The notes under the pieces: model-generated
Databases searched by the model: none
What the model was told of the DNA's origin: nothing
The model's input: only the letters and a program-made list of their open reading frames with translations
Assembly: GCA_003508835.1 (NCBI GenBank)
Contig: PUFA01000062.1
Span: 3,386,001-3,450,000 of the forward strand
Reading direction: 5' to 3'
Origin: Eonycteris spelaea
Taxonomy: Eukaryota; Chordata; Mammalia; Chiroptera; Pteropodidae
Length of the DNA: 64,000 bases
Shown: piece by piece, positions 1 to 12,300 of the stretch
How positions within the stretch are numbered: position 1 is the first letter of the stretch
Layout: every line of letters starts with the position of its first letter
Made by a program: the position numbers and the translations under genes

Positions 1-344
1 TTAACACCTAAATGGACTCCACGCTCCCGCCCTCCCCCAACATTTTCCTTTACTTACCATGTCTATCTTTTAAAAAACGTTTTGCGTGTCAATGACTCTC
101 TTTAACAGACTAAACTATGTGCATAATTATTTTTTTAAAACTATTTTAGTTTTAGAACGTTCACCAGCCTCGATAACAGGACATAAAAACCAGTTCTCTG
201 AGGGTAAATTTGCTTATTGTTAAGATGTTGATTTTTGGTCGGTGCAATGCGAGTGAAGAAATTTTTATTTGTTTTCCTGAATTAACAGGCTACCTGGATA
301 AATTTTTTAAAAACTATGTAATAATGCTATTGAACATCTATACT

Positions 345-560
345 TAATCCCTATTTGTACATTGTATTTTAGACCTCCGGCAGGGCTAGCTTTATGAACA
401 TGACACAGATGCAGTTCCACAGGACTCCGCACTGAGTGGGGCCCTCCGTTTGGTTCATGCCCTGCCGTTGGTGCCTTGAAATTTTTCATTCTTAATAATT
501 TTTGGAGAAGAGACTTAGGCTTTTCATTTTGCTCTGGGCTCCACAAATAATTGGTCTTAA
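345..560. repeat. Possible old interspersed repeat fragment
   Basis: This short segment is richer in G+C than its flanks. It holds phrases (a 'ggggccctcc' stretch, then 'ttgaaatttttcattctta', then 'ctgggctccacaaataatt') that I recognise from a dispersed mammalian repeat, probably a DNA transposon remnant. The family is from memory and the edges are uncertain. The open frame on the minus strand here shows no coding signature. Confidence 0.3.
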
Positions 561-2824
561 CGTTCAGTAATAATTTCTTTCAAATTCTAAGCTTCCAGGT
601 ACATTGTTACTGGGACTCAGTAGAGTCCCCAGTATGTCTGAAAGGAGAATACAGGTGAAAGAGATTGAAAGAATACAGGTGTCTGATGATTGTGAATAAT
701 TGTTTCTAAAGAGTAACCATACATTGTTTTCCATTGGCTTTCATTGTAAAAACAGATTTGTTCATATAGACCTTTCAGTCAGTTGACAAATTAAAATGCT
801 TTGATGAGAGAGATTTTAAGTTTAGGAGTTTGCCTTGTTCATTATCGATGCTTTGGGATCTGCTGTAGTTTTCCTCACACATTCTATGTTCATAAAAAAT
901 AAAAATTAAACATAGGTTCGAAGCCACAGCTGCCTTGTCTTATGGCAATTTAAGATTGGGTTAGCTTTTTTTTTAAAGCATGAGCACTGAAGTTTTTTTT
1001 TTTCTTTTAACCTACCCTCATAGAATTTTATAAAACATGCAATTTCAAGCTGAGGTCTTTTCCTACCTGTGTTTTTACAATGGACTTTTATGAATATTCG
1101 TGAACTTTTTCTGCACTTTCTATCTGAAATCATCACCTCTTCTTACAATCAGAGTACTTTGTTGTTGTCTATTCATTTGTCATGACTTTGCCTTGGATGG
1201 TGGTAACAAAGGCCAGCCAAGAGTAGGTCTGAGTAAGAACCCAGACACACTTGGTGAGACTTCAGGGATCTGAATATGACAGTGGAAAAATGTAAGTTGT
1301 TTTCAGGGGTCATTGTTGGTCAGGTGATCTTTAACTAGTCATCTAAAAATTAAAAATGTTCAGTGTGGGGAAGGAAAAGGTGAGAGGCAAGCACTATTGG
1401 AAAAATGATCAAATTTAGTCTGAGACTCATGATGTCTTTAAGAAATTTTAGAGACAAGTAATTGATGGAATTCTGAGTATATAGGCAGCCAACATCAATG
1501 AGGACCAAAAAGAGTTGTTTAGGACCAACTCACAGAAAGTCAGGATTAGGGGCAAGAAATTTGGTTCCAGAAGGTGTTGTAATAGAAAATTCTACTCCAA
1601 GAGGTGAAGAAGGCAAGGCAGGAACCAATTATTAAGGAAAGAAAAAATAATCTAGTTACTATGGTGCTGTGGCCCCCAGTTAGACTGTCTCAGTACAGAA
1701 ATAGGAAGTTACTAATGTAGAGATTGTGAAAAAGTAAAATTTGTTATATATTGTAAAGTGTTGCTGATGTTTGTAAAACTTATCTGGAAGCCTCTTGAAC
1801 AGAGGTGGAAGCTTGGGTTGTATAAGCAGGAGCTACAGAATTTTATCATCTCATTGGTATGGATAATCATTTGCTCTTTAATAAAATGTAGTACTATTTG
1901 AAAAAAAGATGGTAGGCTATTCAAGGAAACAAGAGAACATGTTTACAAGTTACAATGATGACTTCCTCCTTTTGTTCAACGAATACATTTGGAGCAAGTT
2001 ATGTTTATTGTTATAAAGGCCTGTAAGGACTGTAAAGTCTTTAGAACAATAGGGATTATATTTAAACCCTGATCATGGTACAGTGATAGATTTACTCTGA
2101 CTACAATAAAGCTAAGTATTTGACATTTTATTGTGGTAGCGGGAGTGTTCGACGTTCTTTTCTGCAGACTGGACCTGTGCCATTACTTTATATGCCCTTG
2201 AATTAGCACTTCTAATACCTGTGCCTCCGTCCAGTGCTCTTGCACTGGTGCAAGGCTGAGAAGCGGGGGCCTAGAGCCAGCTCTCATTAAGTAGTAAGAC
2301 TCTCCCGGCAGTACATTTCTGGGGATTATTGCATGTCTGCCTTAAGTACGTCACTACTGAAGAAGGGCAATCATCTTTCATAAAACGCATAATCTGAAGT
2401 GACTTATTACTTTTTGGAAGGGGAACTTTTATGAGCTAGAAAATAGAAGGAAGAAGAGAAGTGTTTCCCATGGACTGAATGACAATCCGTGTGTGGCTTT
2501 CTTATTCCTTTGAAAGGAAGAAGCAGTATTTACCTGAGAACATCATAGTCAGCAATGAGACATTCTATCCAGACCAGAGCCAACCACGGACACATGCTAG
2601 TTCAATTATCTTCTCCCTGCAGGTCAATACGTACAATTGGTGTGATTCTAATCTGAGGTATTTTATCTATTGTATGAAAGTTTCCTCACCAGACACATTT
2701 TAATACACTATACCTCTCTTGTTTTAAGTTGAAAAAGACAAGAGTTACAAAATGAGTTTTGATAAATTGAACACAAATTTTAGTGTGTTTAGTTTAGTGC
2801 TTTAGTTTTTCATGTCTAAGAGGC
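561..2824. other. Gene-free AT-rich stretch, unassigned
   Basis: No gene, RNA gene or clear repeat is visible. Poly(A/T) runs occur near 968-1005. The part around 2140-2420 is less AT-rich, looks unique and keeps a few CpGs; it could be a conserved element, but nothing in the sequence proves that. Confidence 0.4.
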
Positions 2825-3060
2825 ATGTGGTATAGAGCACTGGTGATGGAGCCAGCCGCTCTAGCCAAGCCAAACTGCTTTTATTGAATGCCAACCTTGA
2901 CATTTTAGCTGAATGACTCTGAGAAAGTTACTGTAATTCTCTAGTCCTCATTTTTTCTCATCTGTGAAATGTGTTTAATAAGCCTACCTGAAGGGCTGTT
3001 TTACAGATTAAATGTAATGACACATAGAAAACAATTAAATAGTGTCTAGCTCACGGCAAT
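2825..3060 (+). repeat. MIR SINE
   Basis: The order of segments follows the MIR consensus. It has a 'gtggtatagagcactggtgatggagcc' type start (positions 2828-2855), a central 'ctgaatgactctgagaaagtta', 'tcatctgtgaaatg', then 'taagcctacctgaagggctg' and a tail ending in a 'gtgtctagctca' block. It is diverged, as expected for a pre-eutherian SINE. Confidence 0.8.
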
Positions 3061-3124
3061 GCAAAAAAAAAAAATTGCATCTCTTGATGTTTTGAAAATC
3101 ATTAGTATATTTAAGTTTATCAGT

Positions 3125-3610
3125 AGTCCTCAAAGGATGCTGAGCAGGGAATTAAATGGTCCAAAATGTAGGCATTTGATGGCCCCAGCGATCCTTGTCT
3201 CTGGCATTCCCACTGTGTTTAATCTCTTCCCTTGGAATGTGGGCTTTACTGAGTTGTTGCTTTTGAGACCAGGTCAGGAGGCCCTTTCTAGCTGCCTTTC
3301 TCTGAGTGCTCGCTACCATGTCATAAAGACACAGGCACGCAGCTTAAGGAGAGGCCGGCGTAACGAAGACCCAAGACCAGTCAGCAGTGACATGAATGAA
3401 TCTGAAAGTAGACACCCAGCCCCTAACAGATGTGACGTGACTAGAGACCCAGCTGAGAGCTCAGCTGCAGCCTCAAGAGGATGCAGAACCAGAGGCACCA
3501 GCTATGCTGTACCCACATTCCTCATTACAGAGGCTGAGATGGTAAACATGTCTTGTTGTTTGCCACTAAGTTTTGAGAAAATTTGTTATGCAGCAATAGA
3601 TCACTAATAT
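3125..3610 (+). repeat. MLT1-type LTR (ERVL-MaLR), solo
   Basis: The 3' end carries the diagnostic MLT1 terminus: 'gttgtttgccactaagttt', then 'aatttgttatgcagcaatag' and 'atcactaata'. The upstream part also fits the family, with a cattle of short G+C-richer segments and a 'ccatgtcataaagacacag' region near 3317. It is a solo non-coding LTR; no internal retroviral genes are present. A 182-codon open frame (3059-3607) lies across it and is a chance frame. Confidence 0.75.
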
Positions 3611-3769
3611 GGTGACATGCTAACATATGTGGAAGGTACTGGAAAAGCACAAAATGCTTGTACAATTGAGGCATTAATATTGTTAGTAGTTGCTTTAAAG
3701 AAACTAAGTACTATATGTAAAGACTATTAAATTATCTTATTTGTTTGCTGTATGTGTATTTGTATCATT

Positions 3770-3785
3770 CATTAATATATATGTA

Positions 3786-3841
<56 letters not shown>

Positions 3842-3890
3842 AGAGAGGAGAGGGAAGGAGAGGAAAGAGAGAGAGAGAGAGAGAGAAGAA
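3770..3890. repeat. TG microsatellite with adjoining GA tract
   Basis: Purines and pyrimidines alternate without a break from 3775 to 3840 (AT, then ATGT, then about 24 GT units). A purine-only GA-rich tract to about 3890 follows directly. Such tracts are length-polymorphic and can adopt Z-DNA (TG part) or triplex (GA part) structure. Confidence 0.95.
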
Positions 3891-4535
3891 AATCTTCTTC
3901 ATGCCTGGCCTGGCACTTTTATAGGACTAGTAATACAGCAGCAAAGAGAACAGACTAAGTTCTTATTATTTTTTTTTGAAGCTTACATACATGTTGGTAA
4001 ATAAATAAAAGACAGGGTACATTATGATAAAACTAAGCAAGAAAAGGGATAGGGAATGCTTGAATACAAACTGTGCAGGCTTTTTGTTTTGTTTTGTTTT
4101 TTTTACAGTTTTAAAAAAGCTGACTAGGAAAAGACATCGCACGAAGGTAATCTTTAAGTCAGGTTCTAAAAGGACAAAAGGAGCAAGCCATGAGGATATT
4201 GAAGGAAGAATGGACCAGGCAGAAGCAATAGCAGGTGCTGAGGCCCTGAGGTGGAGGATGTCTTGGGTTTTAGAAATATCAGGAGACGAGGTTAAAGGGT
4301 GCGGGGAGTCAGTGCAGGTTCCCTTCCCAGTAAAGAACGCCTGCTTGACTCTGAGTAAGATGGGAGATCATGGAGGGTTCCGAGCAGATGGTTAGCATGA
4401 TCTGATTCCAGTTTTGCAGAGTCTTTGGCTGCTGAGTGGGAAATATGCTTTGGGGGTAGGTGAGGATGAGGGGGAAGACAAGAGTGGCAACAGGAAGGCC
4501 AGTTACTGACATTAGTGAAATAATAATAAAATGTG
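3891..4535 (-). repeat. L2 LINE fragment, antisense
   Basis: Read on the plus strand it gives the reverse complement of L2 in the correct order. First comes the 3' end ('catgcctggcctggcac', 'taatacagcagcaaagagaacagac'), then 'aaaaggagcaagccatgagg', 'ggccctgaggtggaggatg', and 'gagtaagatgggagatcatgg' with 'gagcagatggttagcatgat'. These match antisense L2 ORF2 and 3' UTR landmarks. About 640 bp survive, with a T-rich insertion near 4081-4105. Confidence 0.75.
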
Positions 4536-4559
4536 ATTTTACTTTATGGTAATTGGGAA

Positions 4560-4756
4560 AAAGGTCCATGTATATATATATGTGTGTGTTTCATTTATAA
4601 ACATATTTAATATTTTGTTAAATTTTTATGAGAAAGGTAATATATTTAAGTATTAGGACAGAAGTAAAACATGTTATTTTACTCATGTCATTTGATAAGA
4701 TCTAGTTTTAGAATAAGATTATGAATGTATATCTAACTCCTAAATAATTCAGCTAC

Positions 4757-4789
<33 letters not shown>

Positions 4790-5739
4790 TACACACATGT
4801 ATATATAAAGACACATGTGCAGTGAAAAAAGTATATGTTTGTATATATGTAACTATGTATACACATATGAGCGTGCAATGAGAGAGAACATGAAAATGTG
4901 ATGAAATGTTAGCAATTGGTAAATCCAGGTAAAAGTATGGGTGCTTACTATTCTTGCATTTTTTTTTCTGTTGGCGTAAAATATTTCAAAATAGCTTATT
5001 AGAGAAAAAATGCATCAGAATTGCATATTCTTTCAAAAATGGATTTTTTACTAAATACATAAATATACTATAGTAAAAATAAAAACTGAATGAGATTATG
5101 ACCTTGAGCTTCTCAGTTGGGTGTTTCTACACTAATTAGACTAATTTAAATAGTATACGTTAAATCAAATTATGGATGCTGAGGGCTCTGGAAATTTTCT
5201 AGCTGATTATATTGTAATTTAATGTTCATAAGCACTGAGAAGAAACCTCATTTCTTTATTAAAAGAATTTAATCTTCCAAAAACTTGCTAATGGGAAGTA
5301 GGTAGATTTAAATAAATAGAATGTGGCATTGTAGAAAAATGACTCAGTCTAAATGTATGCACTACCTACAGAAGAGATAATATTCACTTGTTAGGCAAGA
5401 TACTTTGATTGTCCTAGAAACACATGCGCAACTGAACAATCAATGTGAAAAATAATGCTTTAGACATTTGATGCATGAAAATTGTTATTGGTCTGCTACC
5501 TCTAGTTTCTTTATCATTGAAATTCTAAAATTTGAATCTGCCAATTTCCCCTTGTCTCTTAATGAATTTACTTCTATGTAACATTAAGAACAGTGATGTA
5601 TGCTTTTGAATAAAATAATTACAAAGGTTTTCAAGTCATCTGTTGTTCAAAATAGAAAGCAGGATTCTTGGGGCTGGTTATCTATTTAATGTGAGGCTAG
5701 AGACCTGAAAAATCTCAAAAATAAATGATTGGAATGCAT
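4560..5739. other. Gene-free stretch with CA microsatellite
   Basis: It is AT-rich with no gene seen. A composite (TA)n(CA)n tract occupies 4756-4798 (CA part 4767-4789), and AT/TG-rich DNA surrounds it up to about 4870. The rest is unassigned. Confidence 0.6.
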
Positions 5740-6350
5740 ATTAGAATTTCATTACTGTGTAACATTACCAACAATATAGCAAACTGAAAACCACGCCCAC
5801 TTATGAGCTCATAGTATGTAGGTTGGATACTTATTATGGAGAGTTTGAATTCTTTGCTCAGGGTCTAACCAGGCTAGAATAAAAGTTGGCTGGGGCTGCA
5901 GTTCTCATCTGGGCCTCAGGGTCATTTTTCGAGCTCAGGGGTATTGGAAGCATTTCAGTTCCACGTTCATAGGACTGAGGTCCTTGTTTTCTTGCTGTCT
6001 TTCAGCTGGGAACCAGTCTCAGCTCCAAGAGGCTGCCTGCATTTCCCTCGATGTTCCCTTTATCTTCTAGCCAGCAGTGGCATATCAGATCCTTCTTGTG
6101 TTCTGAAAGTCTCGTGTCTTCTATAACCAGCTGGAGAAAACGTTGTTTTTGAAAGGCTCATGTGATTAAGACAGGCCCATCTTGACGACCTCCCTGTTTT
6201 AAGTTCAGTTGATCTGAGACCTTAATTATACCTGCAAAATCCCTTCGCAAATGTGCCTAGGTTAGTGTTTCAATAATTGGGAGAAGGTGTGTATGCACCA
6301 GGGAGGGCAAGATCACGGGAGAGGGTTTTCTTAGAATTTCACCTACTATG
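5740..6350 (-). repeat. MLT1-like LTR, antisense
   Basis: It starts with a decayed reverse complement of the MLT1 terminus ('ttcattactgtgtaacatta'). Later landmarks are 'ggctgcctgcatttccctcg', 'ccagcagtggcatatcagat', 'gctcatgtgattaagacagg' and 'cctgcaaaatcccttcgcaa', followed by 'gcctaggttagtgtttcaat'. This order is typical of an antisense MaLR LTR. It is non-coding, and the 60-codon frame at 5944-6126 is incidental. Confidence 0.6.
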
Positions 6351-6899
6351 GAGCTTGATGCTTAAAATGTCTTGATTACGAGCCAACTTCCTATAAATTT
6401 CTTTTAATACATTTATTAATTGAGAATTAATAGCTGTGCCTTTGCAACCTTATTCCATGATTTGGCGTCAGCTGTTAAAATGTCACTTCTCTTTCCATGG
6501 GGATAAAAATAGGTTGCTTCAAGATGTCTTGGTTACAAATACACGTATAACTGAAATGCCTATTCAGTGGGGGGAAAAATTGGAATAAAATTCTGTAAAG
6601 TTCTCCAATTAGCACATATTTTTTAATGCCACATTTATTTAGATGCCAGATGGAAATGGAGATGTTGGATGGAAGGGAGATGAACCTGTCTACATTGCCG
6701 GTGAGTCATGGGCATGTGAATAAGGTAAGGAAAAGTAGCAAGGTCATAGAAAACTTTGCTTAACTTTCTGTTACTATGGCTTACTTTTAGTTAAGACAAG
6801 AAATTATAAAAGATAACATAAGGGTGAGCCATATTGAAGAGTGGCTGACTTTTCCATCTTATGATTCATGTATCGTGTTGAATTGTTCTTTCCTTTTTC

Positions 6900-7075
6900 A
6901 CCCTACTCCTACTTCTTAGTTTCTCTCTCAAGCCTCACCACCTCATGAATGGATTACAGCTATGGCCTCTTTCCTTGCCCCCTCTTCCTATGCGTTCCTC
7001 CTTTAATTCAGCCTGCACATAGTGGCTAAATCAATCTTACTGAAACATTGCTGTCATCACATTAGTCCCTGGATA
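6900..7075 (+). repeat. L2 LINE fragment
   Basis: Pyrimidine-rich L2 ORF2-like sequence is followed by the phrase 'ttactgaaacattgctgtca' and 'tcacattagtccctgg'. This corresponds to the L2 segment that normally reads 'atctgatcatgtcactccc'. It is separated from more L2 downstream by a MIR, so one L2 may have been interrupted. Confidence 0.5.
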
Positions 7076-7077
7076 TG

Positions 7078-7260
7078 GTAGGCACAACAGACCAGAGAAA
7101 GATAAACTGGGAGACAGGAGCCTAAATCCGGGTCCTGGCTAGGCCACTGTCAGCAGGTGAATTTGGATGTTTCCTCTAATTTCCAATCCCTTCTAGACAA
7201 AATAAAACTAGTGGAGTCATAAAGTTCTCTCCAACTCTAAAATCTCATATACCTGTGATC
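7078..7260 (+). repeat. MIR SINE (MIRb/c-like)
   Basis: The landmarks run in MIR order: 'gggagacaggagcctaaatc', 'gggtcctggctaggccactg', 'tctaatttccaatcccttct', then 'gttctctccaactctaaaat'. It sits between two L2 fragments of the same orientation, which suggests insertion into L2. Confidence 0.65.
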
Positions 7261-7269
7261 TTATCCCTG

Positions 7270-7555
7270 AGTTTATATAAGACCTAACCCCAATTTTCCT
7301 TCCTCCATCCTTTGTCCATCCCCTTTATCTACATGACCCACACGTTCTCAGCTGTCCCTCCCTATGATGGTCATGAAACCTGTGGGCAGTGAAAAGTTAG
7401 TCCTCTGAAGCATTACTCACACATGCCCAGTTGGATCCCCCTCACAGCCCATCTTTAAGAAGCTTTCCCAGATGTCTTCAGTTTATACACGACAGCTTTG
7501 GGGTTTTCACTTGTATCTCACAACTTAGCTCTTGTGGATCAGCTAAATAATGTGA
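7270..7555 (+). repeat. L2 LINE fragment (3' part)
   Basis: Landmarks include 'agcccatctttaagaagctt', 'cccagatgtcttcagtttat' and 'cacttgtatctcacaactta'. They fit the L2 3' region, which codes the end of ORF2 and then the UTR. It is probably the continuation of the fragment upstream of the MIR. Confidence 0.5.
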
Positions 7556-7790
7556 CAATTAGCTAAAATGTATCAAAGACTTATCAAATATCAGGGAATA
7601 TAGTAAGGCTTTGTTTTCCTTATCTTCATTTATTTATCAACAAGGACATTACAGATCGGGAAACTGAGCATAGAGAAAACAGGAAAATTTCCAGAGGTTA
7701 CTCTGTTGTAGATATAGATTCTAGTCTCTAAACAGATCTGTCCAACTCCCCGAATCCATCTTCTTAACCACCAGACAACACTATTGATGA
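7556..7790 (-). repeat. MIR SINE, antisense
   Basis: It shows the antisense MIR core: 'acagatcgggaaactgagca', then 'agagaaaac', a decayed 'ccagaggttactc' and 'ccatcttcttaaccaccaga' near its end. It is diverged but in the correct order. Confidence 0.65.
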
Positions 7791-9689
7791 TAATGTTGTT
7801 TCTGTTTTGTTTGTCTTTTTACCTCCTTTAATTTAGTCTAAAATATATTGTCAGGAACTCTATCTTGCACTTTTTGTTGAATACAATGTAAACCTGATAT
7901 GTGAAAGGTACACATAATATAAGTTTTCAGTAAAAAGTTAGTGATTAATTTAATAGAATTAGGCAGCATTTTCTCAGGGCTGGACAATCTCTAATTGGGT
8001 TGTTAAACATGTATTAGACCTAAAGTTTTGATAAGAAAAGTAGTTTATAAGATGTTATTAATTTAAAATATAGAATATCTGGATAGAACAATGTATATTT
8101 TCATTTTTTAAAACTTGAAGAATATTGGGATAAAGCAATGTACATTTTCAAAACTTGAAGATATTTTCTAATTTTTACATTAGAAAATTTTAAATTTCTA
8201 AGGTAAAAATTAATTCCTAATTTTTACATTAGAAACTAAAAGAAGCCTATAGATGAATATGTATATACTTATAAAATTGTATTTAAACTAATATGGAAAG
8301 AAGTGAGAAGGCTATACACTAAAATTTAAATATTGGGTTATGATGGGTGAGGTTAGAGGAAAGGTTAAAGAGCTTAACTTTATTTATACCTCCCTATTGT
8401 TTGAATTGACATGAGGGACGTGTAAGATTTTTAGAATCCAGAACAAAGTAGAAAAAATAAAAATTAAAACTTGGTCTTCAATTATTTTTTAGTTTCATTT
8501 GGGATTGTTTTATATACCCTTTTGTGAAAATAATCATTCTCATTTTATGTTTATTATGTACCTGGCTGATTTTTAGTAACTTGAATATGATTTTTTCTTA
8601 CTTTTTATTATGAGAAGAAATTATATTGTCATAAATAGTAAAACAGAATTATTTGGCATGTTTCTTCAGCATAGCTTGTGTGATTCATCATAGTAAGCTT
8701 GACATTCAAGACTGAACCTTACCTCCAAAATTAGTCAAACATCCTCTTTTTAGAAGTGTTTGATACTGAGATTGTTCTTAATTTATTTTTCACATGAAAT
8801 ATTTGATATTAATCTGTTAATTAATTCAAAAGTCTCATCATATAAAAATATTTCTAGATGCTTTTACTTATCATTTTCATTAACAAAGAATGCCAGAAAA
8901 CTAATATTTGAAGTCAAGAGCTAAAATTTTGAGATGCAATATTCTTAAAAATTGGCTGTGACCAAATTAGTATGACCCTTGAAAATGTCACCGGATATTT
9001 GATGAAACAGGGCATGAACTCTGTCCTGCCATCCACGGGGGCTGTAATATACTACCCAGAATGACGCCTGGGAATTTTAAACTACCAGATAGTTCTTATC
9101 TAAGAAACTCAGGGAGAAAGGCATTTGTCCACTCTAATGACTCTGTTAGCAGATTTATGCCACTTAGATCAATATGTTTCCACCTTCCTACTCCCTAAAA
9201 TCTACTTTTTATTAAAAAAAAAAGATGTGCCTGATCCCAATTTTCATAACTGAAAAAATTGATATGATAATAATTTTCTAGAAAACCACCCTCGTTCATA
9301 TTTGTTATAATATATTTAAACATCCCTAGAGATACAAAGATGCAAACATACAGGAAACTATTGCTTTCTTTGCAGGACTAATCATACATTTTAAGAAAAC
9401 AATTATATTTAAATTGAAATAAGAAGCTAAAGAATGAAATACTTTATTAAAAACATTTCAATCAGAAGTCATTATTTCTTCATAAACAGCTTTTCTAAAT
9501 AGTCATTGTTTTAGTAATTATAAGATCATTATCCTTTCTCTTGCATCAGTCTTAACTAAAGATCAATGAAAAGAATAAATGACTCTTTTATAAAGACAAA
9601 TACTGTTGGAGAAAGAATGATTTTTTAAATTTGCCAATTGTAACCAAGGGTTTGTTCTTTGATTAAAAGTATCTCTAAAACAAATAACC
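7791..9689. other. Gene-free AT-rich stretch with local duplication
   Basis: No gene is seen. Around 8081-8235 a short sequence is imperfectly duplicated and an inverted repeat lies beside it (see findings). The rest is unassigned AT-rich DNA. Confidence 0.5.
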
Positions 9690-10060
9690 TGCATGCGTAT
9701 ATGTGTGTGTAACTAATGCAATTAATCTTCATGTTAGATTAACTTGATAAAATATTGACCTAATTTGGTATTAAAAGATTACAAGTAACATTTTGTGCTG
9801 AAGGCTGCAACATGCCTCATGTCAACGCAGTAATGACAGAATTAACCTCTTGAGCTCTCTTCAATTGGGAAATTCTGAACTGCTACTTGAGCAGTATTTA
9901 GATGACCTGCAATGATTGGTGCACAAAAGGTCCAATGATGCTGTTTTTTACAGTCAGCTGAACTGCTTCTGTGGTTCAGAACCATGCTAAGGGAAAATGT
10001 ATTCAAAAGACATTCTAGAAATGTCCAGCTTCTGCTTGCTAAAATAAATGTTTCAATTTA
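9690..10060. promoter_or_regulatory. Candidate conserved non-coding block
   Basis: It looks unique, with no repeat landmark and a more even base composition than its flanks. It is rich in homeodomain-type cores (TAAT/ATTA) and E-box-like CANNTG sites. Blocks of this look in gene deserts are often enhancers. No alignment was available, so the call is a guess based on texture only. Confidence 0.25.
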
Positions 10061-11189
10061 CTAGTAAAACAAGTCGTCTGGAAGTACTTAAAATATTTTT
10101 ATGTACAACAATGGCATTTATAAACATTGTATGATTGTCAGACATTTTGCTTTTAAATGTAAAGATGCAAAAGTAGAAAAAATTTCCCTTGTTGCTTCAT
10201 TTTTTTTTCTGCGAGTTCAGTTATAGCTTTTTGACAATTAATAAAGAATTCTTACTAAATGGTTAGTGTGTAGAGATAATGATGTCTGACAGCTTTTTCT
10301 CATTGGGCTAACTGCATGATACATAAATTTCCAAACAATAGTTAACCTCAATTACCCTTGGCAATTGGAGATGTTTGAATAACAAATGAAATACATAGAT
10401 TATTAAAAAATTTTTTTTTAATCAAAAAGTAATTGTGAGAAAGAAAGAAAAGCAGCATTAGTGTAACCCGTTATATTGGGTACAATAGAATAAAAACTGG
10501 CTAATGAGCCTTACATTTGTGAATTGACCATATCTTCCTTTAATTGAGTTCCTAATTGTTTGCATCCTGATTTTCTTTATCTGTGTAAGTACACAAATTA
10601 TTTGCATAGAAGAGGGGTAGGAAAAACCCCATTCTATTAATTTATAAATTAGTAAAAACCTCCACATATGTGAGTGTGTGAAAGAATTCTATCCCAGCGT
10701 GGGCTAACCTTATATAGAGGCATGATAATGATATCCAGGGGGCTTTGAAGTTTTGTAGGTCAAGAATTTGTGATATCAAACGTAATCCAATCTCTAATCT
10801 TCCTACTATTAGAGCTTCTTTCTGAGTTTCAGCAACCAAAAATCTTCATGTGGTTCACACATACAGTATTATTTTTCCCAGATTCTGTAACACACTGTCA
10901 ATTCTCCTCTAGGAGTAACTTCCAGAGGAGAATTTCGATTCATGTTATATGACCAAGCTAAGAAAAATCATTGTAAATATTTCTTAAAGCATATTTTTGA
11001 AAGAACAAAAATTTTAATGTTTTATATGTTTTTCTAATGTTTTTAAAATTCATTCTTGATGAATTTTCTATGGAAGCAACATGTTAATCTGGAATATGAA
11101 AAATAACAAAATATGTGAGAGAAACCATGTGCTCATTCTTTACTGCTTTTTCCTAAGAATGGAAAATTTCTATCTTCATTTAAGCTTAT
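10061..11189. other. Gene-free AT-rich stretch
   Basis: No gene, RNA gene or assignable repeat is visible. The short frames at 10458-10667, 10642-10839 and 10770-10952 overlap on opposite strands and lack any coding signature. Confidence 0.5.
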
Positions 11190-11229
11190 ATATATATATA
11201 GATATTAGGCCTAATATCTATATATATAT
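11190..11229. repeat. Perfect 40-bp palindrome
   Basis: The sequence equals its own reverse complement over 40 bp, centred between 11209 and 11210 on AGGCCT. The arms contain GATATT next to the centre and (TA)n outside. The first mismatch is 11189 against 11230. It can extrude as a cruciform with no unpaired spacer. Confidence 0.95.
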
Positions 11230-11999
11230 TGGTAGTTCAATATATGTGTGTACATGTACCTAAAATACTTCAAAAATATTTAGTACCAGGGGTCCCGATT
11301 CACTATGGATGGAGGGCTGCAGACTACTCTTTCAACAATTCCTGGCCTACTATTCTTTTTTGCACCATTACTCATTTCCTCTTCTTGTTCAGTGGTGTTT
11401 TCATTCATGAGTAAGTCAAAACCTTTTTGAAGTTTACATGACTTTGCCATTTTATCTCTGCAAATATTTAGCACATTGAATCAATCTTCATTGTTTTTCA
11501 TAAATAGAAACTCAGAATGAAAAGAAAAAATAACAGAAGAAATTGCTATTCCTTTCAGAGATTCCAGTAGTTCAACCCATTGAATGGGGCATGTATGGCA
11601 GCTTATACTTCAGATGTTTTTGTAGATAAAAAACACTGGTAGCTACTTTTGCCTTTCAGCAGGTCAAAAAACAAATTAATGGGTAAAGAAGATTGTAATC
11701 TTTCTATTAATGTGTGTAACTGTCTCCACAAAATGATTGGTGCTTATAGTAAAAAAAAAAAAAAAGCAGACAAGCACAAGTTGTAATTTGTACTTGTACA
11801 GATTTCCACTTTTGTACAAAGCACAAAATTACTGGTGTACTAAAGAATAGAAAATTTTAATTTTTTTCTGACAGAACTTGTTTTCTGTATACTATTAATA
11901 TTATTGAATTTAGTAGATTTTATTGGATAAGTGTTCCAGACATTTTTACTAGTTACATACAATAAAGACCAAAATTATGACAAAAGCATATTGACTTTC
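11230..11999. other. Gene-free stretch
   Basis: No gene is seen. A poly(A) run lies at about 11751-11765. The segment 11280-11420 is somewhat richer in G+C but I cannot assign it. Confidence 0.45.
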
Positions 12000-12300
12000 T
12001 CTGTCCGTATCTCCTTGACCTGTTTATGAATTTGAGATTCTAGACTTGACCCTCTTTCTTAAAACTGTTTTCCTTCAATTTTCTGGTGTGTTATACTTCC
12101 AATTCTCATATTTTATGGCTCTACTTTTCTTTCTTTCCTGGATCTTCTTTTGTTTACATTCCCTTACTTATTCTGTTTTAGGTCCATTTCATCTCTCCGT
12201 TGGTGAGTTAGTTCATCTTTCTCTTGACTGCAAATACCAACTTTAGGCCAATAGATTCAAAATTAACCTTGTGTTCTTTCCAAATTCCATTTTTACATAT
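12000..12300 (+). repeat. Possible L2 LINE fragment
   Basis: Pyrimidine-rich text with 'ttcttttgtttacattccct' and a following 'ggtgagttagttcatctttc' resembles the L2 ORF2 reverse transcriptase region. It is strongly diverged, and assignment rests on order of phrases only. Confidence 0.35.

Noticed and set aside
3059..3607. A 182-codon plus-strand open frame, the longest in the window
   Set aside because: It starts in a poly(A) stretch at the end of a MIR and runs through an MLT1-type LTR. The LTR is non-coding, and the translated text has no recognisable domain.
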